NCBI GenBank assembly: GCA_022739095.1
Contig: JAIJEI010000063.1
Coordinates: 1-10,089 of the forward strand
Direction of reading: 5' to 3'
DNA from: Bifidobacterium sp.
Lineage (GTDB): Bacteria > Actinomycetota > Actinomycetes > Actinomycetales > Bifidobacteriaceae
Length of the DNA stretch: 10,089 nt
Position numbers and translations under genes: made by a program
Notes under the pieces: model-generated
What the model was told of the DNA's origin: nothing
The model's database searches: none
Seen by the model: only the letters and a program-made list of their open reading frames with translations
In this document: positions 1-6,785 of the stretch, piece after piece
How positions within the stretch are numbered: the stretch's first letter is position 1
How the letters are laid out: each line of letters starts with the position of its first letter

Positions 1-1212
1 GCCGAACGCGAAACCGCCCATAAGCGGACGTTTGAAGACTATATGGCCGCGTATGTGGGCTCATATACCACGCACCTGTCTGGATCGATTGGCACCTCCA
101 CCCAGTTGCCGGCGTTGATGGGCACGGCCGGCGAACTGTCCGGGGACACGCCCTTGGCCCAAGCCGTACTCGACTTGGCCAACGCGGTGAACAACGCCAG
201 TGCCGCACATCAGCATGCCGGTGCGGTCGATGCGTTGGACGAGGTGATTCGCCGCATCCAGCAGCAAGGCACCACCGGACTGGTGGATGATCTGACCGCC
301 GAGGCTTCGGAGGAAGCCACTCGAGGCTCCAAGCAATACGCCGATGGCCAGAGCCAGCTCTCCGCCGCAATGATTCCGTATTCGATGAAATACACGGACG
401 TCTACACGGCCAATTTGAGCGCCCTGACCGGCGGCACGTCTTCGGGGGCCGCCGCTTATGAGAGCCAAACCATCGCCGAAACCAACGGTAGCGATGAACT
501 CGCCGACGCTCAATCCAAGGTCGATGCCGCGATGAGCACGCTTGCCACCGCCTCCGAGCATACGGGCAAAGCCACGGCCTTGCGCCAGATTGTATTGCGA
601 TTCTCCGATCAGTTCGAAGGAGGCGCGTCCTCGGCTTTCGGCAGTGATGGTGATGGCTCGTCCGGTGTGACCGAGGCTCAGGCACTGACCGGCTTGGTCG
701 ATTCGCAATCGCAATCGTTCTACGGCAAGACCCGGGCTGCCCAAGCCAAGCGTAAGGCCGATGCCGCCCGTAAGCGGGCCAAAGCCGCGTCGCAGCATTC
801 CAAGGCCTCACTGGTCGATGACACCATGTCCATGTCTGCTGGCGATGTGATGAACTATGCGGGTGGTCTTACTTCGGCCATCGGTGGTGGCAGCGGTAAG
901 TCCGATTCGTCTAAGAGCGCTGGTTCGGGAACGAACGACTCAGCCAAGTCGAGCAATACGAGCGATTCGGGCAACGGCAAAGCCGGCAACGCCGGTGATC
1001 CCGGCAACAATCTCGACACTGCCCCAGTGTTGTTCGGCTTCGGCACTGATGGCACATTGCTCAAGCATGACATGAGTGCGCTGATCAATGAGACCGTGAA
1101 AATCGGTGATGCTGGCACGCTCTTGGAACAGGCCGTCGCGCAGCTCGACAGCCCCAATACGCAACAAAAAACCGTCGAAACCCGATATCTCATCGTGATT
1201 CCGACGGTGTGA
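1..1212 (+). CDS. Hypothetical Ser/Gly/Ala-rich protein, 5'-truncated by the window edge
   Basis: I do not recognise this protein. The reading frame is open from base 1 and ends with TGA at 1210-1212, giving 403 visible codons. The first ATG at 43 has no convincing Shine-Dalgarno sequence, and the frame continues upstream of it, so the real start is probably outside the window. The visible part begins with Ala/Ser/Thr-rich, likely helical sequence to about residue 190. A very basic Ala/Lys/Arg stretch lies at nt 729-800. A low-complexity Ser/Gly/Lys/Asn/Asp linker follows at nt 880-1010, then a C-terminal ~65-residue segment of more ordinary composition ending in RYLIVIPTV. There is no cysteine and no hydrophobic stretch long enough for a membrane helix in the visible part. 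A surface or secreted protein, or a cytoplasmic scaffold, would both fit; nothing visible decides between them. It converges with valS across the 1213-1572 intergenic region. Confidence 0.75.
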   Translation, partial: AERETAHKRTFEDYMAAYVGSYTTHLSGSIGTSTQLPALMGTAGELSGDTPLAQAVLDLANAVNNASAAHQHAGAVDALDEVIRRIQQQGTTGLVDDLTAEASEEATRGSKQYADGQSQLSAAMIPYSMKYTDVYTANLSALTGGTSSGAAAYESQTIAETNGSDELADAQSKVDAAMSTLATASEHTGKATALRQIVLRFSDQFEGGASSAFGSDGDGSSGVTEAQALTGLVDSQSQSFYGKTRAAQAKRKADAARKRAKAASQHSKASLVDDTMSMSAGDVMNYAGGLTSAIGGGSGKSDSSKSAGSGTNDSAKSSNTSDSGNGKAGNAGDPGNNLDTAPVLFGFGTDGTLLKHDMSALINETVKIGDAGTLLEQAVAQLDSPNTQQKTVETRYLIVIPTV

Positions 1213-1217
1213 TGGTG

Positions 1218-1237
1218 TATGCGGGAAAATCCGCATA
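1218..1237. other. Short hairpin just after the stop of the first gene
   Basis: A 7-bp perfect stem pairs 1218-1224 (TATGCGG) with 1231-1237 (CCGCATA) around a six-base loop. It starts six bases after the TGA. No T tract follows on the + strand, so it is not a typical intrinsic terminator. It may protect the mRNA 3' end. Confidence 0.35.
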
Positions 1238-1272
1238 TGACAGGTGCTCAATACGCGTAAAGTGAGTTATCG

Positions 1273-1322
1273 GTGTGGGACGCCACGTCAAAAACTGGCT
1301 TTTTCGACGTGGCGTCCCACAC
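1273..1322. repeat. Palindromic unit 1 of 3 (perfect 17-bp inverted repeat)
   Basis: Bases 1273-1289 are the exact reverse complement of 1306-1322, with 16 bases between. Inside that, five A bases (1290-1294) can pair with five T bases (1300-1304) if C1305 bulges, leaving a five-base loop. The outer decamer GTGGGACGCC at 1275-1284 and its complement GGCGTCCCAC at 1311-1320 recur in units 2 and 3. It could act as a hairpin in RNA or as a DNA recognition site. It is not followed by a T tract on either strand, so I do not call it a terminator. Confidence 0.75.
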
Positions 1323-1390
1323 CCTCTTGTAAGTCGGAGTCAACTAAAGCTTAAAGAATGGCTAAATTCCAAGGATTTGTTGATTTGGTC

Positions 1391-1437
1391 TGTGGGACGC
1401 CGCATATATAAAACGTTTGACATGCGTGGCGGCCCAC
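1391..1437. repeat. Palindromic unit 2 of 3
   Basis: GTGGGACGCC at 1392-1401 is identical to the decamer of unit 1. It faces GGCGGCCCAC at 1428-1437 after exactly 26 bases, the same spacing as in unit 1. The interior differs in sequence from unit 1 but has its own short complementary ends, GCAT at 1402-1405 and ATGC at 1422-1425. Only six bases separate it from unit 3. Confidence 0.6.
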
Positions 1438-1442
1438 GCTAT

Positions 1443-1489
1443 TGTGGGCCGCCAGCTTGCAATGCGGGATATTTGCGTGCCGTCCCACA
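1443..1489. repeat. Palindromic unit 3 of 3
   Basis: GTGGGCCGCC at 1444-1453 faces GCCGTCCCAC at 1479-1488 after 25 bases, making a degenerate version of the arms of units 1 and 2. Two alternative pairings exist. The left arm also pairs perfectly over 11 bp (1427-1437 with 1444-1454) with the right arm of unit 2. The right arm pairs over 9 bp (1391-1399 with 1481-1489) with the left arm of unit 2. Units 2 and 3 can therefore fold either as two hairpins or as one long nested structure. Confidence 0.55.
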
Positions 1490-1513
1490 GTTGTGTCATC
1501 CGAACATCAAAAA

Positions 1514-1558
1514 AACAAAAAGAGGGGGACCTCAATAGGAGATTCCCCTCTTTTTGTT
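1514..1558. terminator. Bidirectional intrinsic terminator between valS and the convergent gene
   Basis: A perfect 14-bp inverted repeat pairs 1514-1527 (AACAAAAAGAGGGG) with 1545-1558. On the minus strand, just past the valS stop, the GC-rich part is followed by CTTTTTGTTTTTTTG, a good U tract. On the + strand it is followed by CTTTTTGTTG, so it can stop transcription from both convergent genes. Confidence 0.85.
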
Positions 1559-1572
1559 GCTGAGCGCAACGC

Positions 1573-4308
1573 TCAGTGCTTCGGCTTCTTGACCGGCGGC
1601 TCACCGAGCTCGCTGGCTTCGACGGCGACTTCGGTTTCGGGCGCGTCTTCGGCGGCGGATTCCTCGGCGTGCTTGGCCACCAGATCGAACTTGCCGACCA
1701 CGCGACCGGCCTGCGCGATATCGCCCAAGGCGGCGTGAATCGCGTCCACGCCTTCCGACGCAGCAGACAGAGCCACAGACAGGATCGGGGTCTTCATGGA
1801 GACCTTGGCCTCGGACTTGATCTTACGCAGCTGCTCCACGGCCTTGCCGGCCCAGGTCAACAGCTCGGGGGAAGCACCGGTGGCGGCCTCGACATACGGG
1901 TCCACGACCGGCCAGGCGGCGCGGTGCACGGAACCGGAACCGGCGTGCATCCAGCTCCACACTTCCTCGGTGGCGTACGGCAGGTACGGGGCCAGCAGAC
2001 GTGCGAAGGCGTCCAGACCCAGACCCAGAGCGGTGCGGGCGGACTTCACGGCCTTCTCGGACGGCACATTGCCCTGTTCGTCCGGAGTGCCATAGGCGCG
2101 ATTCTTGACCAGCTCGATGTAGTCGTCGCAGAACTGCCAGAAGTAGGACTCGATGACTTCCAGCGCCTTGGAATGCTCGTAGGATTCCAGCGCCTCGGTG
2201 GCCTGACGCACCACCAAAGCCAGCTTGGCCATAGCGGCGCGATCCAGCGGCTCGGTCACATCGGCCGGGTTCCACGCGGCCTCGGCGGCAGCGCCCACGT
2301 GATGGTTCTCGTCCTCACGGCCGATGGCCAGCGCGAACTTGGTGGCGTTCAGTAGCTTGATGGCCAGTCGACGGCCAATCTTCATCTGGCCGATGTCGTA
2401 CGTGGCATCGAGGCCCAGGCGAGCGGCGGCGGCCCAGTAACGCACGGCGTCCGCGCCGAACTTCTCGATCGGCTCGTTCGGCACCACGACGTTGCCCTTG
2501 GACTTCGACATCTTCTTGTGGTCGGGGTCCAGAATCCAGCCGGACAGCGTGGCATGGGCCCACGGCAGGCACTTGTTCTCCAAGTGCGCGCGGTCCACAG
2601 TCGAGAACAGCCAGGTGCGGATGATGTCCTGACCCTGCGGGCGCAGGTCCATCGGGAAGGTGGAGGCGAACAAGGCCTTGGAGGCCTCGTCCGGCTCGGC
2701 CCAGTGGGTCACGATCTGCGGGGTCAGCGAAGAGGTGGCCCAGGTGTCCATGATGTCCTTCTCGGCGGTGAAGCCACCGGGCACATCACGCTGGGACTCG
2801 TCGTAGCCTTCCGGCACATCGATGGTCGGGTCGATCGGCAGACGATCCTCGCTCGGAGTGATCGGGTGATCGTAATCCGGCTCGCCGGAAGTGTTCACCG
2901 GGTACCACAGCGGGAACGGGACGCCGAAGAAGCGCTGACGGGAGATCAGCCAGTCGCCGTTCAGGCCGTGCACCCAGTTCTCATAACGCACGCGCATGAA
3001 GTCGGGGTGGAACTCGAGTTCCTCGCCACGCTCGATAAGCTCGGCGTTCAGCTTGGCGTCGGTACCGCCGTTCTTCAGGTACCACTGGCGGGAGGTGACG
3101 ATCTCGAGCGGCTTGTCGCCCTTCTCGTAGAAGTTCGTCATACGTTTGGTCGGCGTTGGCTCGCCATCCAGATCGCCGGATTCGCGCAGCTTGTCGACGA
3201 TGATCTTGCGGGCGGAGAACGTGGTCTTGCCAGCGGTTTCGGCAAAGACCTCGCGGCCGGCCGGGTCCTCGATCCAGTCCGGGGTATCCATCACGATACG
3301 GCCGTTGCGCTGGATGATCGGGCGGGTGGGCAGCTTCAGGTCGCGCCACCACTCGACGTCGGTCACGTCACCGAACGTACAGCACATGGCGATACCGGCA
3401 CCCTTGTCCATTTCGGCGGCCGGGTGCGCGAGGATCGGCACCTTGACCTTGAACAGCGGGGAGTAGACGTACTGGCCGAAGTACTGCTTGTAGCGTTCGT
3501 CGTTCGGGTTGGCGATCAGCGAGGTGCAGGCCGCCAGCAGTTCGGGGCGGGTGGTCTCGATGTAGATCGGGATGCCGTCCTCAAAGCGGAAGGCCACCTT
3601 GTGGTAGAAGCCGGGGTATTCGCGCGATTCGAGCTCGGCCTGGGCCACGGCGGTCTGGAAGGTCACGTCCCACAGGCCGGGGGCGTCCTGCTGGTAGGCC
3701 TCGCCGCGGGCGAAGTTGCGCAGGAAGGCCTTCTGGGCCACACGCTGCGGGTGCTGGCCGATGGTGTGGTAGGTCTGCGACCAGTCGATGGACAGACCCA
3801 GCTTGCGCCACAGGGCCTCAAACAGCTTCTCATCCTGAGCAGTCAGACGTTCGCACAGCTCGATGAAGTTCTTGCGGGAAATCGGCACCTGATCCTTGGC
3901 GTCGATCTTCTTGCCATCAGTGCCCTCGAACGGCGGCTTGAAGTCCGGGTCGTAAGGCAGAGACACGTCCACGCGCACGCCATAGTAGTTCTGCACGCGG
4001 CGCTCGGTAGGCAGGCCGTTGTCATCCCAACCCATCGGGTAGAACACGTCGTAGCCGCGCATGCGCTTGTAACGCGCAATCACATCGGTGTGCGTGTAAG
4101 AGAACACGTGACCCACGTGCAGCGAACCGGAGACAGTGGGCGGCGGGGTGTCGATGGAGTAGACGGCCTTGCGGTCGCGGGTATTGCGGAATTTGTAGGT
4201 GCCGTCTTCATCCCAGACGGCGCGCCACTTGTCCTCAAGTCCGTCCACGCCGACCTTGTCGGGCAGCGGGGTGAGGTTAGCGTTGATGATGGATTTGCCT
4301 TCAGTCAT
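1573..4308 (-). CDS. valS: Valyl-tRNA synthetase (EC 6.1.1.9)
   Basis: This class Ia enzyme charges tRNA(Val) with valine using ATP. The HIGH-type ATP motif is HVGH at residues 64-67, inside PTVSGSLHVGH, and the KMSKS loop is at residues 599-603. TTRPELL near residues 252-258 opens the CP1 editing domain, which hydrolyses mischarged Thr-tRNA. The WDDNGLPTERRV and GDWLISRQRFFGVPFPLW segments mark the shorter ValS type found in several actinobacteria, not the E. coli type. The product is 911 residues. It ends in an acidic Glu/Ala-rich tail and a basic ...PPVKKPKH end, with no obvious long C-terminal coiled coil. I place the start at the ATG at 4308 (MTEGKSIINA). The frame stays open for 35 more codons to 4413, but that extension is Cys/Ser-rich, is unlike ValS N-termini and overlaps a run of hairpins. 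No Shine-Dalgarno sequence precedes 4308. No T-box antiterminator sequence is visible upstream. Confidence 0.95.
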   Translation of the reverse strand: MTEGKSIINANLTPLPDKVGVDGLEDKWRAVWDEDGTYKFRNTRDRKAVYSIDTPPPTVSGSLHVGHVFSYTHTDVIARYKRMRGYDVFYPMGWDDNGLPTERRVQNYYGVRVDVSLPYDPDFKPPFEGTDGKKIDAKDQVPISRKNFIELCERLTAQDEKLFEALWRKLGLSIDWSQTYHTIGQHPQRVAQKAFLRNFARGEAYQQDAPGLWDVTFQTAVAQAELESREYPGFYHKVAFRFEDGIPIYIETTRPELLAACTSLIANPNDERYKQYFGQYVYSPLFKVKVPILAHPAAEMDKGAGIAMCCTFGDVTDVEWWRDLKLPTRPIIQRNGRIVMDTPDWIEDPAGREVFAETAGKTTFSARKIIVDKLRESGDLDGEPTPTKRMTNFYEKGDKPLEIVTSRQWYLKNGGTDAKLNAELIERGEELEFHPDFMRVRYENWVHGLNGDWLISRQRFFGVPFPLWYPVNTSGEPDYDHPITPSEDRLPIDPTIDVPEGYDESQRDVPGGFTAEKDIMDTWATSSLTPQIVTHWAEPDEASKALFASTFPMDLRPQGQDIIRTWLFSTVDRAHLENKCLPWAHATLSGWILDPDHKKMSKSKGNVVVPNEPIEKFGADAVRYWAAAARLGLDATYDIGQMKIGRRLAIKLLNATKFALAIGREDENHHVGAAAEAAWNPADVTEPLDRAAMAKLALVVRQATEALESYEHSKALEVIESYFWQFCDDYIELVKNRAYGTPDEQGNVPSEKAVKSARTALGLGLDAFARLLAPYLPYATEEVWSWMHAGSGSVHRAAWPVVDPYVEAATGASPELLTWAGKAVEQLRKIKSEAKVSMKTPILSVALSAASEGVDAIHAALGDIAQAGRVVGKFDLVAKHAEESAAEDAPETEVAVEASELGEPPVKKPKH

Positions 4309-4451
4309 AAAGCCAAAGTTTATGCACGTTGTATGACAAGCCGAACTGTACAGTAAACAGCCCAGTAGGCTGTTCGCAGACGAGGTGCGAACGGTCGAAC
4401 GATAGTGAGCCAAGGACTATCGGGCGTAGCCCGTCCGTGACTGAGGGTTGC
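4309..4451 (-). promoter_or_regulatory. valS leader/promoter region with a run of small hairpins
   Basis: This 143-bp gap contains several adjacent inverted repeats. They are: 4357-4362 with 4368-4373 (6 bp), 4372-4378 with 4386-4392 (7 bp), 4401-4406 with 4416-4421 (6 bp), and 4421-4425 with 4429-4433 (5 bp, GTA loop). A perfect 10-bp palindrome, ACTGTACAGT, lies at 4345-4354 and could be an operator half-site pair. A minus-strand TAAACT at 4317-4322 sits eight bases before the valS ATG and could be a -10 box. No good -35 partner and no U tract were found, so neither a promoter nor a terminator for the upstream gene is firmly shown. Confidence 0.35.
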
Positions 4452-5978
4452 CTACTTCACTGTCAACCCGGCCAGCGGCATGCGGCGATTGATCATCGAG
4501 GTCGGGTAGCCGGAGACCTTGGTGGACGCCACAGTGAAGCATTTGCGGGTATACAGCCAATCACTGGCCGCATCCTCGCTGATCAGCCGGGCGTACGCCT
4601 TCATTCGTGCCTCATAATCGGCGTCATTAGTGGCGGCGCGAGCATCCGCATAGGCCTGTTGCGCTTCGGTATGGTCGTAATGGAACATGGAATCGGGGTC
4701 GGCGAATATGCCGGCATCATCCGTGCCGTCCATGCTCATCACGGTCAGTTCCCATTTGCCGTCCTTGATTCGTTTGGCATAATCCTCATCGGAGAGCACT
4801 TCAAGGTTCACCGTGGGGCGCGGCTGTCGCTCGATCTGCTGCTTGATGGTTTCGGCCAACGACCGGTATTCTTCGGGGGCCACCAGATTCACCGTAGTCA
4901 GGTATTGCGCACCAAAGTAGGAGAACATCTGCCCGGCTTGGTTTTCGTCATGCGGATACAGTCCGGTCAGATCTTCGTATCCGGGTTCCAGCGGGCTGAT
5001 GGGACCGCCCAATGCTCCGGCTGCGTCAGGTTGGGCGGCGGCGATGCCGGCTGCGTCGATTTGATAGCGGAAGGCTTTACGCGCCTGTTCGTCGGAGAGC
5101 AGCGAATCAGTGCCGTTGTTGTAGGCCAGCAGCACCTTATCCGTAGTGGCCCCCTCCTTGACGGTCAGGCCATCCTTGCCGTTCAAACCGGTGGCCGTCG
5201 AAGCCGAAACCGGTGCCGCCATATCGAGACTTCCGTCGGTCAGGGCCTTGCTGAGCGCATCGGCGTCGGAGTATTGCATAAATTCAACGACATTGCTGGC
5301 CGCTTTGGTGCCATGGTAGGTATCGCTGCGCGCCAGCTTCAGCGAATGGCCAGGCTGGAAATCGGCTACGGTGAATGGTCCGGAACCTATGGCCTTGCGT
5401 TGATAGTCGGCACTGGACGACTCGGAATCATAGACAATGCCGAGTCTGCCGGACAGCGCTCGCAGCAGCGTCGGATTGGGCTTGGCAAGCGTGATGACCA
5501 CTGTGGTGGCGTTCGGATTGGTGACCGACGCCAGATCGCCCAATTCATCGACGTCCGCCACCTTGTTGGTCACGTTCTGTTGCAACGACCACACGGCGTC
5601 CGAGGCGTCCAGCGTATGACCGTTCGAGAAGGTGACGCCCGATTGCAGTGTCAGGGTGACGGTCAGTCCGTCATCGGAAGTCTTCCAGCTTGCCGCCAGT
5701 CCCGGCTGAAGCTTGTTGTCTTGATCGACGGTCACCAATGTCTCATACACATTGTCGATGAGCAGGCGTTCGGCTGCCGCAGAGGAATCGGACCGAATAT
5801 CCAAGGATTGCGGCATATCGTCGATGCCAATGGTTACATCGGCATCGAGAGACGATCCCGGCTGGAACCGGTTTTGCATGAACGTCCATCCCACAACCAC
5901 GAGTGCGCCGAGTGCCACGGCGACTCCGAGAAAAATCCCCCACTTGGACCATGCATTGTTCCGTTTGCTGTGCTGCAT
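4452..5978 (-). CDS. Family 5 (oligopeptide-type) ABC transporter solute-binding protein, membrane-anchored
   Basis: The 508-residue product has the layout of SBP_bac_5 proteins, which bind peptides, nickel or sugars outside the membrane and deliver them to an ABC permease. Family-typical stretches include PQSLDIRSD (residues 56-64), a YETLVTVDQDNKLQPGLAAS segment (78-97), and DGLTVTLTLQSGVTFSNGHTLDASDAVWSL (103-132). The N-terminus is short and basic, followed by one hydrophobic helix at about 13-33. There is no cysteine near it, and the only cysteine I see is close to the C-terminus. It is therefore not a classical lipoprotein and is probably held by an uncleaved signal anchor. No permease or ATPase gene is adjacent, so the substrate cannot be inferred. 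It lies 62 bp downstream of nth and 143 bp upstream of valS in the same direction. The start ATG at 5978 is the first in frame before the signal sequence and has no Shine-Dalgarno sequence. Confidence 0.85.
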   Translation of the reverse strand: MQHSKRNNAWSKWGIFLGVAVALGALVVVGWTFMQNRFQPGSSLDADVTIGIDDMPQSLDIRSDSSAAAERLLIDNVYETLVTVDQDNKLQPGLAASWKTSDDGLTVTLTLQSGVTFSNGHTLDASDAVWSLQQNVTNKVADVDELGDLASVTNPNATTVVITLAKPNPTLLRALSGRLGIVYDSESSSADYQRKAIGSGPFTVADFQPGHSLKLARSDTYHGTKAASNVVEFMQYSDADALSKALTDGSLDMAAPVSASTATGLNGKDGLTVKEGATTDKVLLAYNNGTDSLLSDEQARKAFRYQIDAAGIAAAQPDAAGALGGPISPLEPGYEDLTGLYPHDENQAGQMFSYFGAQYLTTVNLVAPEEYRSLAETIKQQIERQPRPTVNLEVLSDEDYAKRIKDGKWELTVMSMDGTDDAGIFADPDSMFHYDHTEAQQAYADARAATNDADYEARMKAYARLISEDAASDWLYTRKCFTVASTKVSGYPTSMINRRMPLAGLTVK

Positions 5979-5985
5979 GGTTTTC

Positions 5986-5991
5986 AGTCTA
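5986..5991 (-). promoter_or_regulatory. Possible -10 box directly before the solute-binding protein start
   Basis: On the minus strand TAGACT ends seven bases before the ATG at 5978. This matches the TAnnnT pattern and spacing expected for a leaderless transcript. No convincing -35 element is present 16-18 bp upstream. The absence of a ribosome binding site at this gene is the main support. Confidence 0.25.
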
Positions 5992-6040
5992 GCGGTGGAC
6001 TCAGCCTAGAATCCGGGAATTCACTATGATGAGGTATGGG

Positions 6041-6727
6041 TTAGCGCTTGGACGTGCTCTTGCCGGCGGGCGTCGCATAGCTAGGGCAGGTGTCGGACAG
6101 CGGGCAGTTGGCGCAGTCGGGGGTACGTGCGTGGCAGGTGGCCCGGCCGAACAGAATCAGTCGGTGGCTGAGATTCGTCCACTCTTCGGGCGGAAAACAG
6201 GCGGTGATTTCCTTCTCGATTTTCACGGGATCAGGGTGCGCGGACCGCCAATCCGACCGCCAACGCAGTCGTCCGGTTACGCGCATCACATGCGTATCGA
6301 CCGGGAATCCGGGGATATCGAACGCGTTGCCGAGCACGACGTTCGCGGTTTTGCGGCCGACTCCCGGCAAACTGGTCAGTTCATCCATCGTGCGCGGCAC
6401 CACGCCTCCGAACCGTTCGTCCAGTGCCGTGGCCAGTCCGATGAGATGCTGGGTTTTCGAACGATAAAACCCCAGCGGATGAATGATGTCTTCGACTTGG
6501 GACGGGTTCGCGGCCGCCAAGTCACGGGCGGTGGGGAAGGTGGCGAAGAGTTCGGGGGTGACCGTGTTGACTCGCTTGTCGGTGGTCTGGGCGCTGAGCA
6601 CGGTGGCGATCAGCAATTCGAGCGGATTCGAGAAATGCAGTGCGCAAGCTGGTGCCGGAATCACCTGGCGCAGAATGTCGTATTCGTCATGCATGCGCGT
6701 GAGACGCGCGGATTTGGTTTCTCTCAT
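6041..6727 (-). CDS. nth: Endonuclease III (DNA glycosylase/AP lyase)
   Basis: This base-excision repair enzyme removes oxidised pyrimidines and cleaves the abasic site by beta-elimination. The helix-hairpin-helix motif LPGVGRKTANVV is at residues 120-131 and includes the catalytic lysine K126. The essential aspartate is D144 in FPVDTHVMRV. The [4Fe-4S] cluster ligands are C198, C205, C208 and C214, in the exact C-x6-C-x2-C-x5-C spacing of the family. The product is 228 residues, slightly longer than the E. coli enzyme because of a short basic N-terminus and a Ser/Lys-rich C-terminal tail. I kept the ATG at 6727; a second ATG eleven codons in (residue 12) is possible, and the sequence upstream has only a weak AGG. 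It begins 58 bp after the regulator gene stop and may be read through from it. Confidence 0.95.
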   Translation of the reverse strand: MRETKSARLTRMHDEYDILRQVIPAPACALHFSNPLELLIATVLSAQTTDKRVNTVTPELFATFPTARDLAAANPSQVEDIIHPLGFYRSKTQHLIGLATALDERFGGVVPRTMDELTSLPGVGRKTANVVLGNAFDIPGFPVDTHVMRVTGRLRWRSDWRSAHPDPVKIEKEITACFPPEEWTNLSHRLILFGRATCHARTPDCANCPLSDTCPSYATPAGKSTSKR

Positions 6728-6785
6728 CGTATGGACCTAAGCGACGTAGTGTCGATGATTGATGGTTTGCAGCGCTGCTGGTCTG

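Larger units (their letters stand above)
1213..1572. other. 360-bp gene-free region between two convergent genes
   Basis: No convincing gene is present here; the short open frames run straight through perfect palindromes. The region holds, in order, a short hairpin at 1218-1237, three ~46-nt palindromic units at 1273-1489, and a bidirectional terminator at 1514-1558. The stretch 1323-1390 is visibly AT-richer than the flanking genes, and I see no feature in it. The end of valS is itself a 6-bp hairpin (1561-1566 with 1570-1575) that contains the valS stop codon. Confidence 0.7.

Noticed and set aside
1273..1489. CRISPR array
   Set aside because: Only three units, arms only 10 bp, alternating inverted orientation and irregular distances between units (71 and 6 nt). 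There is no direct repeat-spacer pattern and no cas gene.
1275..1538. 87-codon frame in the intergenic region
   Set aside because: It begins inside the 17-bp inverted repeat and runs through units 2 and 3 and the terminator. No ribosome binding site or recognisable protein sequence.
2518..4356. Long open frame on the + strand opposite valS (612 codons)
   Set aside because: It lies entirely antisense to a gene with unmistakable ValS motifs, and is the mirror-frame openness usual in high-GC DNA. It has no recognisable domain.
4309..4413. 35-residue N-terminal extension of ValS
   Set aside because: The extension is Cys/Ser-rich, overlaps the hairpin run and does not resemble ValS N-termini. 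The ATG at 4308 gives the expected start.
4309..4451. T-box riboswitch ahead of valS
   Set aside because: I looked for the conserved T-box antiterminator sequence on the minus strand and found neither it nor a terminator with a U tract.
4329..6029. Long + strand open frame opposite the solute-binding protein (566 codons)
   Set aside because: It is antisense to a clear family 5 binding protein. Its composition (many Gly, Arg, His, Gln) is that of a shadow frame.
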